Positions 34,813 through 43,213 of a stretch of 64,000 bases of DNA are shown in pieces (the first letter of the stretch is position 1; each line of letters begins with the position of its first letter). Both the position numbers and the translations under genes were made by a program. The stretch comes from Streptomyces roseifaciens. GTDB taxonomy: Bacteria > Actinomycetota > Actinomycetes > Streptomycetales > Streptomycetaceae. Location: positions 868,001-932,000 of the forward strand of contig NZ_LNBE01000002.1 in assembly GCF_001445655.1 (NCBI RefSeq), given 5' to 3'. A model generated the notes under the pieces. The model did not search any database. It was given only the letters and a program-made list of their open reading frames with translations, and was not told the origin of the DNA.

Positions 34813-36513
34813 TCATGCCGGCCGCCCTGAATCAGTGGGGAGCAGGTAGTTGGGCCCGTCGACGTAGAACTTGTTGATGTCCACGGCCCCCGAGCGGTTC
34901 TTGCTGAACAGCGTTCCGGCGGTGACCATCGCCTTGATCGGCAGCCGGGGCGCCTTGAGCACCCGGGCGCGCAGCACCGCGGCCGGTCCCGCGGGAAGCC
35001 GGTCGACGGCTTCGGTGAGCCGGTTCCGGAGGAGCCCCAGCCAGGTGTTCAACGGGCCCCGGCCGCGTTCGGCCAGTTCGAAGGCAAGGGCAGCCGCACA
35101 CAGATGAACGGTCACGGTCGTGAACAGGTCTGCCAGCGGGCCGTCGTCGGTGACGAGGACTCGGGGGTCGGTGAAGCCCAGCAGGCCGGCGGCTGCCGCC
35201 TCGCCGATCCGTGCGGCAAGGCGCGCAGGGTGCACGCGTGGCCCGTCGTTGTCCTTGAGCAGTAGCCGCATCCGGGGGAGGCCGCCGTGGCCGTCGAGGA
35301 CGATCGAGGTGTTCTGCTGGTGCGATTCCAGCGCGATGCCATAGGAGAAGAGGGTGGTGTGCCAGTCCAGCAGCAGCCGGAGGTAGGCGTCGAGCAGCGC
35401 GGCCGCCGAGCCCTCGTAGTGGCATTCGGCGAGCACGTCGACGACGGGACGGCCGTCGGGGCAGGTGGCCAGCAGGGCGGCGACCGGCACCACATGGGCG
35501 TCGTCGAGGCCGGACGGGTAGCGGCGGACCAGCGCGGCGAGCAGTTCGTGGCCCGCGCCGAGGTGGGTGCGTTCATCGGTGAACAGCACGGCGTCGGCGA
35601 AGCGGGGCTCACGGGCCGCGATCTCCGCCACCAGTCGCTGCCCGCACTCGCCGCCGGGCAGGACACCCGGTTTGATGGTGCGCCGGTTGAGCAGTCCCAA
35701 GGTGGACGTGGCCAGGGGAAGTTTGATGTGGACGCCGGGGTCGTCGACGACGGCGACGGTCCGCATGGACAGCGTGGGGACCACGGCCGGCCACGTCGTC
35801 TCGGCGAGCCGCGCGCTGCCGCCGAGGCCGGCGGCGGTGACGGCCTCGGCGAGGGGGCCCTCGGCGGTGAGCGGGTGGACGGGCAGCGCGAGGTACCCGT
35901 CGCCGGACCGGGCCAGGCCGAGGGAGGCGGGGGTCGGCCACCAGCGCGGCAGCCGGGCCCGCCGTCCGAGGGTCAGCGCCTCACCCGGCAGAACGAGCCA
36001 GCGCAGGCCGAACACAGGCCGGAATTCCGGTGCGTATGCGAGGAGTTGGCGCTCGTCGAGACCGTTGCGCACCCGACCGGTGGGGTAGACCGGATGGTCC
36101 CGGAAGGCGGCCAGTGCCTCGAATGCGAGGGAACCCCGCACCCCCTTCCACTCCTTCACGGGCCCGTGCTCCTCGGCCAGCCTCGCGACCACACGCGACC
36201 GCTCCCGCCACTGCAGCCGGACCATGGCCACAGCCTGGTCGCATTCGGCACGGAAGGCGTCGAAACCCGGCAGATCCTGCTCGGCCACGCCCTCGCGCAG
36301 CCGGTCCAGTACGGCACCGAGGCCGGGGACCGGGCGAACCCGGATCTCGCACTGGAAGCCGTCGGGACGTACGGGAATGTCCACCTCGGGAAGGACGAGC
36401 CAGTCGCCGTCGGGCCGTCGCTCGACGACCGCCCCGGGGCGCAGGTCATACGGGTCTTCCCGCAGCAGGGCGCCGAGGGCTCGGGCGAGGATTTCGTCCT
36501 CCTCCGCCGTCAC
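34813..36513 (-). CDS. IucA/IucC-family NRPS-independent siderophore (NIS) synthetase
   Basis: A 566-residue NIS synthetase, GTG start at 36513 overlapping the ATP-grasp stop (GTGA). Family hallmarks: 'LALPVHPLTAEGPLAEAV' (the HPxH-type ATP loop, here with His-Pro-Leu), 'VVPTLSMRTVAVVDDPGVHI' leading to 'KLPLATSTLGLLNRRTIKPG', 'LESHQQNTSIVLDGHGG' and 'RLLLKDNDGPRV', then the C-terminal FhuF-like part. These enzymes adenylate a carboxylate (often citrate or 2-oxoglutarate) and couple it to an amine or alcohol. Acting with the preceding ATP-grasp ligase it should build a carboxylate- or hydroxy-acid siderophore. No transporter or iron box is seen beside it. Confidence 0.9.
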   Translation of the reverse strand: MTAEEDEILARALGALLREDPYDLRPGAVVERRPDGDWLVLPEVDIPVRPDGFQCEIRVRPVPGLGAVLDRLREGVAEQDLPGFDAFRAECDQAVAMVRLQWRERSRVVARLAEEHGPVKEWKGVRGSLAFEALAAFRDHPVYPTGRVRNGLDERQLLAYAPEFRPVFGLRWLVLPGEALTLGRRARLPRWWPTPASLGLARSGDGYLALPVHPLTAEGPLAEAVTAAGLGGSARLAETTWPAVVPTLSMRTVAVVDDPGVHIKLPLATSTLGLLNRRTIKPGVLPGGECGQRLVAEIAAREPRFADAVLFTDERTHLGAGHELLAALVRRYPSGLDDAHVVPVAALLATCPDGRPVVDVLAECHYEGSAAALLDAYLRLLLDWHTTLFSYGIALESHQQNTSIVLDGHGGLPRMRLLLKDNDGPRVHPARLAARIGEAAAAGLLGFTDPRVLVTDDGPLADLFTTVTVHLCAAALAFELAERGRGPLNTWLGLLRNRLTEAVDRLPAGPAAVLRARVLKAPRLPIKAMVTAGTLFSKNRSGAVDINKFYVDGPNYLLPTDSGRPA

Positions 36514-37715
36514 ACGATCTCCCAGCGATGGGCGGCGAGGAACGCTGCCACGACACGTCCGATCCGGTCCTGGTCGGGTCCGGTGGCCCGCATGATGCCG
36601 AGGTGGTCGCGGTCGGAGTGGTGAAGGGGGTGCTCCTCGCCGATCTTGCGCTGCGGCCGGTAGACCAGCCGCACCCCGTCCCGGTCCCACTCCACGGGCC
36701 CCGGTGCGGACGTGAGGGCTCCGGCGCGCTCGGCATGCACGGTCTCGATACGGAGCAGCCGCCCCGCGCTCCGTGCGCCGAGGTCGGCCGGGAGCAGGTG
36801 GCCGAGGTGGGCGCCGAGGACGTGCTCGAACAAGGGGATACCGAGCGCCTCGGCGAGACCGAGGTCGGCCTGGTCGCCGGCGGAGCGGTAGTTGACTTCG
36901 ATCACGCGGACCCGCTCGCCCTGGACCACGAACTCTGTGTGGCAGGCGCCGAACCCGACACCGAGGGCCTCGAGCCGTGCGACGACCTGCTCCACGTGCG
37001 TCCGGGGCGGCGCGGGCAGCAGATCGGCGCGCCGCAGGACGAAGTGCGGTGGCACGACATCCACTTCATGGAAGGAGCCGAGGATGTGCAGGGCGCGTCC
37101 ATCTCCCAGGGTCTCCAGGGTGAGCAACGGCCCCATCAGGTAATCCTCGACGACCAAGGGCAGGCCGGGCCGCCGGGACCACACGTCCTGGCAGTGGCGG
37201 AGCAGTTCCGCGCGGTCCTCGACCAGCTCGGCGTCCTCACTGGCAACCCCTTCGCGGGGTTTGACCACACATGGGAAAGGCGGCCGGACATCCTCCGCGT
37301 CCCCGGGCCGGGTCAACTCCGCGCTCCATACGGTCTCCAGCCCCGCCTCGGCGAGGGCCCGCCGCATCTGTGCCTTGTTCTTGGTGAGCAGCGCGGCCCG
37401 CCAGTCCTTGCCCGGCAGGCCGAACCAGTCGGCGGCGAGTGCCGCTTGCACCTGGAGGTGGTCACTGTTGGTGAACACGGCCTCCGGTCGGCGGTCGAGC
37501 GCCGCGATGCGGGCGATCACCTCGCGGAAGTCGCGTACCTCGCAGGGGACGATGTCGATCCGGGGCCATGCGTCCCCGCCGCGCCCCTCGTAGGCCCGTC
37601 GGTGCGCTTCGGGTGCGTCGGTGAGCAGCGTGACGTCGAGCCCCAGCCGGGCGGCAGCCGGGAGATAACCCTCGGTGACGGAGTCGGTTGGGGGCAGCGC
37701 CAGCAAATACAGCAC
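36510..37715 (-). CDS. ATP-grasp ligase of siderophore biosynthesis (PvsA-like)
   Basis: A 401-residue ATP-grasp protein. It begins 'MLYLLALPPTDSVTEGYLPA', has the pre-ATP-grasp domain with 'FTNSDHLQVQAALAADWFGL', the Lys of 'PCVVKPREGVASED' and the metal-binding 'VRVIEVNYRSAGDQADL' of the ATP-grasp core. In the vibrioferrin pathway PvsA is an ATP-grasp ligase that works with NIS synthetases; gene order here is the same type. It should form an amide or ester between an amino acid and a second acid with ATP. Upstream of its ATG no canonical iron-regulator palindrome was found. Confidence 0.85.
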   Translation of the reverse strand: MLYLLALPPTDSVTEGYLPAAARLGLDVTLLTDAPEAHRRAYEGRGGDAWPRIDIVPCEVRDFREVIARIAALDRRPEAVFTNSDHLQVQAALAADWFGLPGKDWRAALLTKNKAQMRRALAEAGLETVWSAELTRPGDAEDVRPPFPCVVKPREGVASEDAELVEDRAELLRHCQDVWSRRPGLPLVVEDYLMGPLLTLETLGDGRALHILGSFHEVDVVPPHFVLRRADLLPAPPRTHVEQVVARLEALGVGFGACHTEFVVQGERVRVIEVNYRSAGDQADLGLAEALGIPLFEHVLGAHLGHLLPADLGARSAGRLLRIETVHAERAGALTSAPGPVEWDRDGVRLVYRPQRKIGEEHPLHHSDRDHLGIMRATGPDQDRIGRVVAAFLAAHRWEIV

Positions 37716-37895
37716 GAGGGAACTGTAGAACTGGCGCCCGTCATGTCAATCCCTTTACTCGGTCAAGTAGTTGGCCGGACGCGCGCCGCGCCGACCCGGT
37801 CCGTTCGCCCCGTAACCTCCGCCGCATCGCACCGTTAGGCGAACAGTATGAGGAGCAGATCATTCAGCTCCGAACCCGCCGCTCAAGGAGACCCC

Positions 37896-38318
37896 ATGTC
37901 CGTACGGTCCTGGTTCGGCACCGCGGTCCTCGCCGCCGCCACGGTCCTGTCCTGCACGCAAGCCGCCTCGGCCCACGGGGAGCACGGCTCCCGTGAACCG
38001 CACGCGACGCGCATCTCCACCCAGAACGCGAACGCCAACCTCTTCCCGCCCTCCATCGGCGCGAGGGCCTTTCTGTACGACGCCGAGACCGGCAAGCCGC
38101 TCAGGGGTAAGCGTGTGGAGTTCACGACCCCCGACGGCAGCGAGATCTGCCGCGCCGTCACCGGCGCAGAGGGCGAGGCCGCGTGCATCGGACCCCTCCG
38201 CCTGGGCACGGCGAGCGCCGGCACTCTGACCAACGGCTACGTCGCCACCTTCCGAGGTGACGAGCAGTACGGGGCGTCGCACGCGTTCGGCACAGTGGGC
38301 CTAATGGTCCGCCCCTGA
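37896..38318 (+). CDS. Small secreted beta-sandwich protein
   Basis: A 140-residue protein, ATG 37896 with AAGGAG seven bases upstream. Residues 1-28 are a signal peptide ('TAVLAAATVLSCTQAASA'). The mature domain has the Ig-like/Big-type pattern 'AFLYDAETGKPLRGKRVEF', 'GSEICRAVTGAEGEAAC' and a closing 'GYVATFRGDEQYGAS', with one Cys pair. It is divergent from the siderophore operon, with about 180 bases between. Its role is unknown; a cell-wall or binding function is possible. Confidence 0.65.
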   Translation: MSVRSWFGTAVLAAATVLSCTQAASAHGEHGSREPHATRISTQNANANLFPPSIGARAFLYDAETGKPLRGKRVEFTTPDGSEICRAVTGAEGEAACIGPLRLGTASAGTLTNGYVATFRGDEQYGASHAFGTVGLMVRP

Positions 38319-38328
38319 GACGCCTGCC

Positions 38329-38380
38329 CGCCTTCCTGCCTTCCCGCCTTCCTGCCTTCCCGGAGGGAGCACGCCCTCTC
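38329..38380. repeat. Short tandem repeat and possible terminator after the secreted-protein gene
   Basis: CGCCTTCCTGCCTTCC occurs twice in tandem at 38329-38360 (four quasi-repeats of an 8-mer). It is followed by GAGGG..CCCTC arms near 38363-38379 that could form a weak hairpin. Position just after the stop at 38318 suits a terminator. Confidence 0.4.
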
Positions 38381-38509
38381 CCAACGAGGGGCCTACGACG
38401 TCCCCCACCAGCGGAAACAGCTGGTGGGCAAGCGGGTTGGCGGGCCGCATCGCCCGCAAAGGCGTCGACTCCAGCGAACGGTTTCGAACGGTTGGGGCGG
38501 CACCGTTTG

Positions 38510-38665
38510 GTGATCAGCGGACATCGCAAGGCCGGCGAGGAGTATCCTCTCTACCGCTCCGACTGCGACCACCTCAGTGTCATCCCGACCACCGGGGCCG
38601 ACGAGCATCGCACCGAACGCGCCGTGGCAGCCTTCCTCGCCATCCAGCGTTGGGAGATCACGTGA
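38510..38665 (+). pseudogene. Second ATP-grasp ligase, C-terminal tail only
   Basis: The plus strand encodes 51 residues that match the end of the ATP-grasp ligase at 36510-37715: 'EEYPLYRSDCDHLSVIP' against 'EEHPLHHSDRDHLGIMR', and 'AVAAFLAIQRWEIT' against 'VVAAFLAAHRWEIV', both ending in GTGA. The GTGA would have started a second NIS synthetase, but the following frame closes after three codons. The rest of both genes is gone. It is therefore the scar of a paralogous siderophore gene pair in the opposite orientation. Confidence 0.8.
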
Positions 38666-38739
38666 CCTCACCCTGACGTATGTCTGGTCCGATCCAACCG
38701 GCGGTGACAAGGGACCGAAAGACCGGAAGGAGCCCGCTG

Positions 38740-39618
38740 ATGGACACACCGGTGGCGGCCGCGGGACCCTCCGCGTGGCAGGGCGCGACGCTGGAAGAAC
38801 GGGACTGGCTGGTCCCGTTACACCCTCCGCTGCTCGCCCGGGCACCCGGGAGAGCCACCGGCGACGCGCCCTCAGGCCGGGATGGTGCCGATCCCGTGGC
38901 CCGGGCCGCGCAGTACCTGAGCCACGGTCCCGGGCTGGCGGTGGTACGCGGCCTCGACCTTGACACGTTGACCGATGAAGAGTGCGTCGAGGTGTGTCGG
39001 CGGTTCGTGACACCGCTGGGCAACGTGCGCCCTGTGAACCCGGACCACCCGGGCGACAACCTGGTGACGGCTGCGGCCCCCGCCCCCGCACCCCCGGCAC
39101 GTCCGCACCGCCCCGAGAGAGCCCTCGCCCTGCACACCGACCGGGCGAAATTCCCCGGACCTCCACGGCTACTGGGCATGCTGTGCATCCGCCCGGCGCG
39201 CCACGGCGGCGAGTCGGTGCTGGTGAGCGGCCACGCCGTACACAACGTACTGCTCAGGACCCGACCGGATGTCCTGCCTGACCTCTACCAGGACTTCCAC
39301 TTCGGCCGCGGGCCGGACTTCGAACACATCTACCCCGTCTTCCGGCGCAGCGCCGGTCGTCTACACGTGCAGTACAACCGGTACTGGATCACCCGCGGCC
39401 AGCAAGAGCACGGAATCCCGTTGTCCACCGCTCAGGTTTCCGCTCTGGATGCCTTCGACGAGGTCCTGGCGGACCCTCGCATGGCCCTGCGCGTGCGGCT
39501 CCGCCGCGGTGACCTGCTGCTGGTGGACAACATGGCCATCCTGCACGGCAGGACTTCATTCACCGACCCACCCCCACCGCACGCCGGCCGCTGCCTGGTG
39601 CGGGTGTGGGCCGACTGA
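38740..39618 (+). CDS. TauD/TfdA-family Fe(II)/2-oxoglutarate dioxygenase
   Basis: A 292-residue protein from ATG 38740, which has AAGGAG eight bases upstream (an ATG at 38680 lacks one). The iron triad is His-x-Asp in 'LALHTDRAKF' and the distal His in 'NMAILHGRTSF'; the 2-oxoglutarate Arg is in 'CLVRVW'. Members hydroxylate or otherwise oxidise small acids and amino acids. It directly follows the ATP-grasp tail remnant, so it probably belonged to that lost siderophore pair, where such enzymes make beta-hydroxy acids for iron binding. Whether it now serves the intact pair is inference. Confidence 0.8.
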   Translation: MDTPVAAAGPSAWQGATLEERDWLVPLHPPLLARAPGRATGDAPSGRDGADPVARAAQYLSHGPGLAVVRGLDLDTLTDEECVEVCRRFVTPLGNVRPVNPDHPGDNLVTAAAPAPAPPARPHRPERALALHTDRAKFPGPPRLLGMLCIRPARHGGESVLVSGHAVHNVLLRTRPDVLPDLYQDFHFGRGPDFEHIYPVFRRSAGRLHVQYNRYWITRGQQEHGIPLSTAQVSALDAFDEVLADPRMALRVRLRRGDLLLVDNMAILHGRTSFTDPPPPHAGRCLVRVWAD

Positions 39619-39957
39619 TCCGTTCTTCAACCTCCAGTGTCGAATGCGTCTCGAACCAGGCCGCGTCACGTGAACGTTCGTCGGACGTTGGGGCGACCTT
39701 TGCCCGTGGCGGCCAAGCCGACGTCGTGGAGTTTCACAGGAACAGGGGGGCGCGTAATGCCTCGCCCCTCCTCGGTGGCCCTCAGGGCTTTAGCAGGATT
39801 GCCGGCTCGGGAATGGTCCGGATTGATCGATGGCGTTGATCTGACTGCGGGTTTGGTCGGATCGCCCCTTGCCTCCCGCATTGCTTGGTGGCCGGGGTCG
39901 AGGGGGATTTCTGCGAGGGCGCAGCCTGCCTCTCTGTGCGGTGGGGGCTGGGCAGGG
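39619..39957. other. Intergenic stretch between convergent genes
   Basis: About 340 bases between the ends of the TauD-like and MMPL genes. No gene, strong hairpin or repeat was found. Confidence 0.5.
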
Positions 39958-42261
39958 CTATGCGAACGGGCCGTCGCGATAGCCACCTCGATGGTGATCA
40001 GTATCCCCGGCTCGTGGGGCATGCCGTACGCCCGGCCATGGCCACCACCAGTTCCATTGGCTGGCCAGACGCATGAGCGCGGGCAGAAGGGCGATGCGTA
40101 CGACGGTGGCGTCGAGGAGGACCGCGAGCATCGTGCCGAATCCCACCATCTTCAGTTGCGACATGTGGGAGGTGGCCATGGCGGCGAAGACGCAGGCGAT
40201 TGTCAGTGCCGAAGCAGTGACGAGGCGGCCACTGCGGGCCACTCCCCAAGCAACGGCCTCGTTGTTGTCACCGGTCGCTTCGTACCGTTCTTTGATGCGG
40301 GCAAGGATGAACAGTTCGTAGTCGGTGGCCAGGCCGAAGACGACGCACAGCAACAGGACGGGTAGGTTGGAATCGATTGATCCGGTAACTGGGAAGTCGC
40401 CGAGCAGCCAGTGCAGATGCCCGAACTGAAAGATCCACACCATGGATCCGAAGGAGGCGGTGAGGCTGAGCCCGGCCAGCATGACCGCCTTGAACGGGGC
40501 GAGGACACTGCGCACGAACGGCAGCATCATGGCGAACACGCTGCCGATGAGGATTGCCAACGCCCATGGCAGGCGATCGGTGATGCTCGCTTTCGTGTCC
40601 GATAGCGTCGCGTCCGGCCCTCCCACCCAGGCTTGCCGGCCGATTGGTACAGCTCGCAGTTTCGCCATCAGGCGTTGTGGATCGGTTCCTTTCGCCCCCG
40701 GGGCTGTGATGACCCGCAGCCAGCTGCCAGACGGCCCGGCATACATGCGCGGCTGAAGGACATCCGCACGGTGTCTCCCCGCCCGGTAGCTGCCTGTCGC
40801 CGTCTCGATGCCGGCGACGCCGGGGATACGCGAGAGCCTGCGGGCGTAGTCGTCAAGGACGCGGGCCCCAGCCGATCCTGCGGTGGTGTGGGGGAGCGCG
40901 ATGTTGATCGGGTTGACTGTCTGCGGGGGGAACTGCGCCCGCAGCTGTGTGCCGGCCTGCCGTGCCTGGGCGGTGGGTGGCAGGAGCCTGTCGTCGAAGC
41001 GACCGAAGTGTGCCTGGGCGAAGGGGAGTGCCAGGGTCAGCAGTAGGACGGTGGTGGTGGCGACGACGACGAAGGGGCGCTTCATCGCGGAATGGGCCAT
41101 GCGGTACCAACGGTCCTCCTGCTTCGTCGGGCTGCGACGCAGGTATCGACCGGTCCGTGTCACGCGGTCGCCTGCCACCACCAGCAGAGCGGGTACCGCC
41201 AGCAGCGTGAAGGCAGTGGCGCAGGCGACAACGGCGATCGAGGCGAATCCGAGGGAGCGCAGGAAGTACATGGGGAAGACCAGCAGGCCGCAGGCACTGA
41301 GCATGACCGTCGTGGCGGACACGAGCACGGTGTGCCCTGCGGTGATAAGGGTGGTGGTGAGCGCGCGCCGTGGATCGGCGCCGGTGGCCGTCTCCTCGCG
41401 GTAGCGGGCCAGCAGGAAGAGGCTGTAGTCGACGGCGAGTCCGAAGCCGAGGGCCGTGGTGATGTTCTGCGCGAAGACTGAGACGGGGGTGACGAGTGCT
41501 AGGAGCCGCAGCGCCGCGGTGGCCACGGCGACGGATGCGGCGCCGATCGCGACCGGCAGGAGGGCCGCAACGGCGGAACGGTAGACGACCAGCAGCAGGA
41601 CCATCACGACAGGAGCGGCAAGCAGTTCGGAGCGAACCAGGTCGGCCTTTGTGATCTGCTCGGCATCACGTTCGGTCGGCACGGGGCCCGTTGCTGCCAG
41701 GCGCAGTGGTCCGGCCACGGCGTCGAGAGTCGGCAGGACGGTCGCGGCGGTGTCGTGGATGCGCTTTGAATTCCCGGAGAGGTGAAGCAAGAGAAGTCCG
41801 GTGCGGCCGTCGTGGGAGCGAAGGGCAGGATCACCGGTGGTCCAGTAGGACTGCACCGCCGAGACTCCGGGGAGGTCGGCCGCGGTGCGGGCGAGCCGCA
41901 GACCGGCTTGCCGTGTGGTGGGGGTGTTGACCTGTGCCGTTGATGTGGCCAGGATCGCCACGTCGGGCGTTCCACTGTGGAAGTGGCGGTTGAGATAGGC
42001 GTCGGCACGTACCGAGTCGGCGCCTGCGGGATCGTATCCGCCGGGTGAAAATCCCGTACCCACGATGGCGCCGAGCAAGGAAAGCAAGAGTGAGGTGGTC
42101 GCGAGGGCGACCAGCAGCCGTCGGGGATGGTGATAGGCCAGCCGTGCACACTGTCGCAGGGCCGTGAGCCGAGGAGTCCCGGACGGTTGGCGGGGTTGCG
42201 GGATACGCGAGGAGCCGGGGTTCCGCACTTTGCGGAGTGTGCGGTCCACTGGGCGAGTCAT
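39958..42261 (-). CDS. MMPL-family RND transporter
   Basis: A 767-residue integral membrane protein with the 12-segment RND layout: one N-terminal segment ('LLVALATTSLLLSLLGAIVG'), a periplasm-side domain, a five-helix bundle, and the same again in the second half. The signature Asp-containing helices are 'GFGLAVDYSLFLLARYREE' and 'VFGLATDYELFILARIKE'. Actinobacterial MMPL proteins export lipids and lipid-like natural products using the proton gradient. It diverges from the chorismate lyase operon, so it is the natural exporter for the prenylated product made there. A hydrophilic His-rich tail ends the protein. Confidence 0.9.
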   Translation of the reverse strand: MTRPVDRTLRKVRNPGSSRIPQPRQPSGTPRLTALRQCARLAYHHPRRLLVALATTSLLLSLLGAIVGTGFSPGGYDPAGADSVRADAYLNRHFHSGTPDVAILATSTAQVNTPTTRQAGLRLARTAADLPGVSAVQSYWTTGDPALRSHDGRTGLLLLHLSGNSKRIHDTAATVLPTLDAVAGPLRLAATGPVPTERDAEQITKADLVRSELLAAPVVMVLLLVVYRSAVAALLPVAIGAASVAVATAALRLLALVTPVSVFAQNITTALGFGLAVDYSLFLLARYREETATGADPRRALTTTLITAGHTVLVSATTVMLSACGLLVFPMYFLRSLGFASIAVVACATAFTLLAVPALLVVAGDRVTRTGRYLRRSPTKQEDRWYRMAHSAMKRPFVVVATTTVLLLTLALPFAQAHFGRFDDRLLPPTAQARQAGTQLRAQFPPQTVNPINIALPHTTAGSAGARVLDDYARRLSRIPGVAGIETATGSYRAGRHRADVLQPRMYAGPSGSWLRVITAPGAKGTDPQRLMAKLRAVPIGRQAWVGGPDATLSDTKASITDRLPWALAILIGSVFAMMLPFVRSVLAPFKAVMLAGLSLTASFGSMVWIFQFGHLHWLLGDFPVTGSIDSNLPVLLLCVVFGLATDYELFILARIKERYEATGDNNEAVAWGVARSGRLVTASALTIACVFAAMATSHMSQLKMVGFGTMLAVLLDATVVRIALLPALMRLASQWNWWWPWPGVRHAPRAGDTDHHRGGYRDGPFA

Positions 42262-42613
42262 TCGTCCTTGTCACAGCCTGTCTGGGGTAGGCCCAGGGTT
42301 GCTACCAGTGCAGTGCTCCTTGCCGGACCGGAGAAGCTCGTTGTCTGTTCGGTGGCGCGCGTGGTACGTGTCGTCAAGTGACCTCCTGGTCTGGTGAGTT
42401 ACACCAACGTTTGGAATCAGATAGGTCAACGGCCCATTCTGCCCGAGGAGTTGGCCGGTGAGGTACGAGCCTGCCCGGCAATCACTTGAAGGTGTGACAA
42501 ACAGTAATCCGAAACGTTTCTGCATGTCTCCGGATCGGGAGGATGTCCGGCGTTGGCCCGGAGCCTCGACGGATGTCGAGTGGTGCTCGCAAATCCGCAC
42601 GCCACGAGGAGCC
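42262..42613. promoter_or_regulatory. Divergent promoter region of MMPL gene and meroterpenoid operon
   Basis: This 350-base region must hold both promoters. CCAACGTTTGG at 42404-42414 is a near-perfect inverted repeat and could be an operator. The plus-strand frame is open from 42458, but its upstream residues do not resemble the chorismate lyase family, so I treat the part before 42614 as leader. No regulator gene is adjacent. Confidence 0.5.
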
Positions 42614-43213
42614 ATGCCTTTGTCCGCGCTTCCACTGCCCGGCGGTGTCGAGTTCTGCAACAGGGACAGGGGTGACTTCGCCACGCGTATCGACCGGTTC
42701 GTCTCGCCTATGACGAGAATGTTGCTCAGCAGTGAGGGCCTGACCACCACGCTACTGTGGGCACTGCTCGGTCAGCCGGTGTCGGTCCGGTGTGCGCGAA
42801 ACAGACGGCTGCCGATCGCCTCGGCACCCCTTGGAGCTGCTGGACTGCTGGGCGTCGTCGATGGTGACGTGCTGGTGCGGCGTTCGATGCTGGCCACCTC
42901 GGACAGGGTGGTGTCGGTCAATGACGTTGTTGCGCGTGTGGACGTCTCGGCTCGAGCGGAACAGTGTGTGGCGGACGTTACCGCGCCGCTCGGTGAGGCG
43001 TTGCACGCTGCGGGAACCGGCTACCGCCGCACCGTGGTGGATGCAGGATGCCAGGATTGGCGGATGCCCCCCGGTGGCCAGGCCGCCTTCAAGACATATG
43101 TGTTGTGGCACGGTAACCAGCCGCTGATGACTGTGCACGAGGTGTTCAGCCCCCGGGTTGTGCCGTCGGCCGTTGCGCACGCGCGGTGCGCCGCAGCTGG
43201 GAAGGTGACGTGA
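42614..43213 (+). CDS. Chorismate lyase (UbiC-like)
   Basis: A 199-residue protein taken from ATG 42614, the start that gives the normal chorismate-lyase length; longer in-frame starts exist and GAGGAG lies very close to this one. The fold order is visible: 'RFVSPMTRMLLSSEGLTTTLL', 'GVVDGDVLVRRSMLATSDRVV', 'VTAPLGEALHAAGTGYRRTV' and 'KTYVLWHGNQPLMTVHEVFSP'. Such enzymes convert chorismate to 4-hydroxybenzoate and pyruvate. Actinomycetes make menaquinone rather than ubiquinone, so this activity is best explained by a dedicated product pathway. The stop overlaps the next gene by GTGA. Confidence 0.8.
   Translation: MPLSALPLPGGVEFCNRDRGDFATRIDRFVSPMTRMLLSSEGLTTTLLWALLGQPVSVRCARNRRLPIASAPLGAAGLLGVVDGDVLVRRSMLATSDRVVSVNDVVARVDVSARAEQCVADVTAPLGEALHAAGTGYRRTVVDAGCQDWRMPPGGQAAFKTYVLWHGNQPLMTVHEVFSPRVVPSAVAHARCAAAGKVT

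Noticed and set aside
37720..37850. An iron-box (DmdR/IdeR-type) operator upstream of the siderophore genes
   Set aside because: Only a half-site-like TTAGGC is present; the 19-bp palindrome is not there.
42458..42613. A 52-residue extension of the chorismate lyase
   Set aside because: No similarity to the lyase fold and no good ribosome-binding site at the upstream starts.
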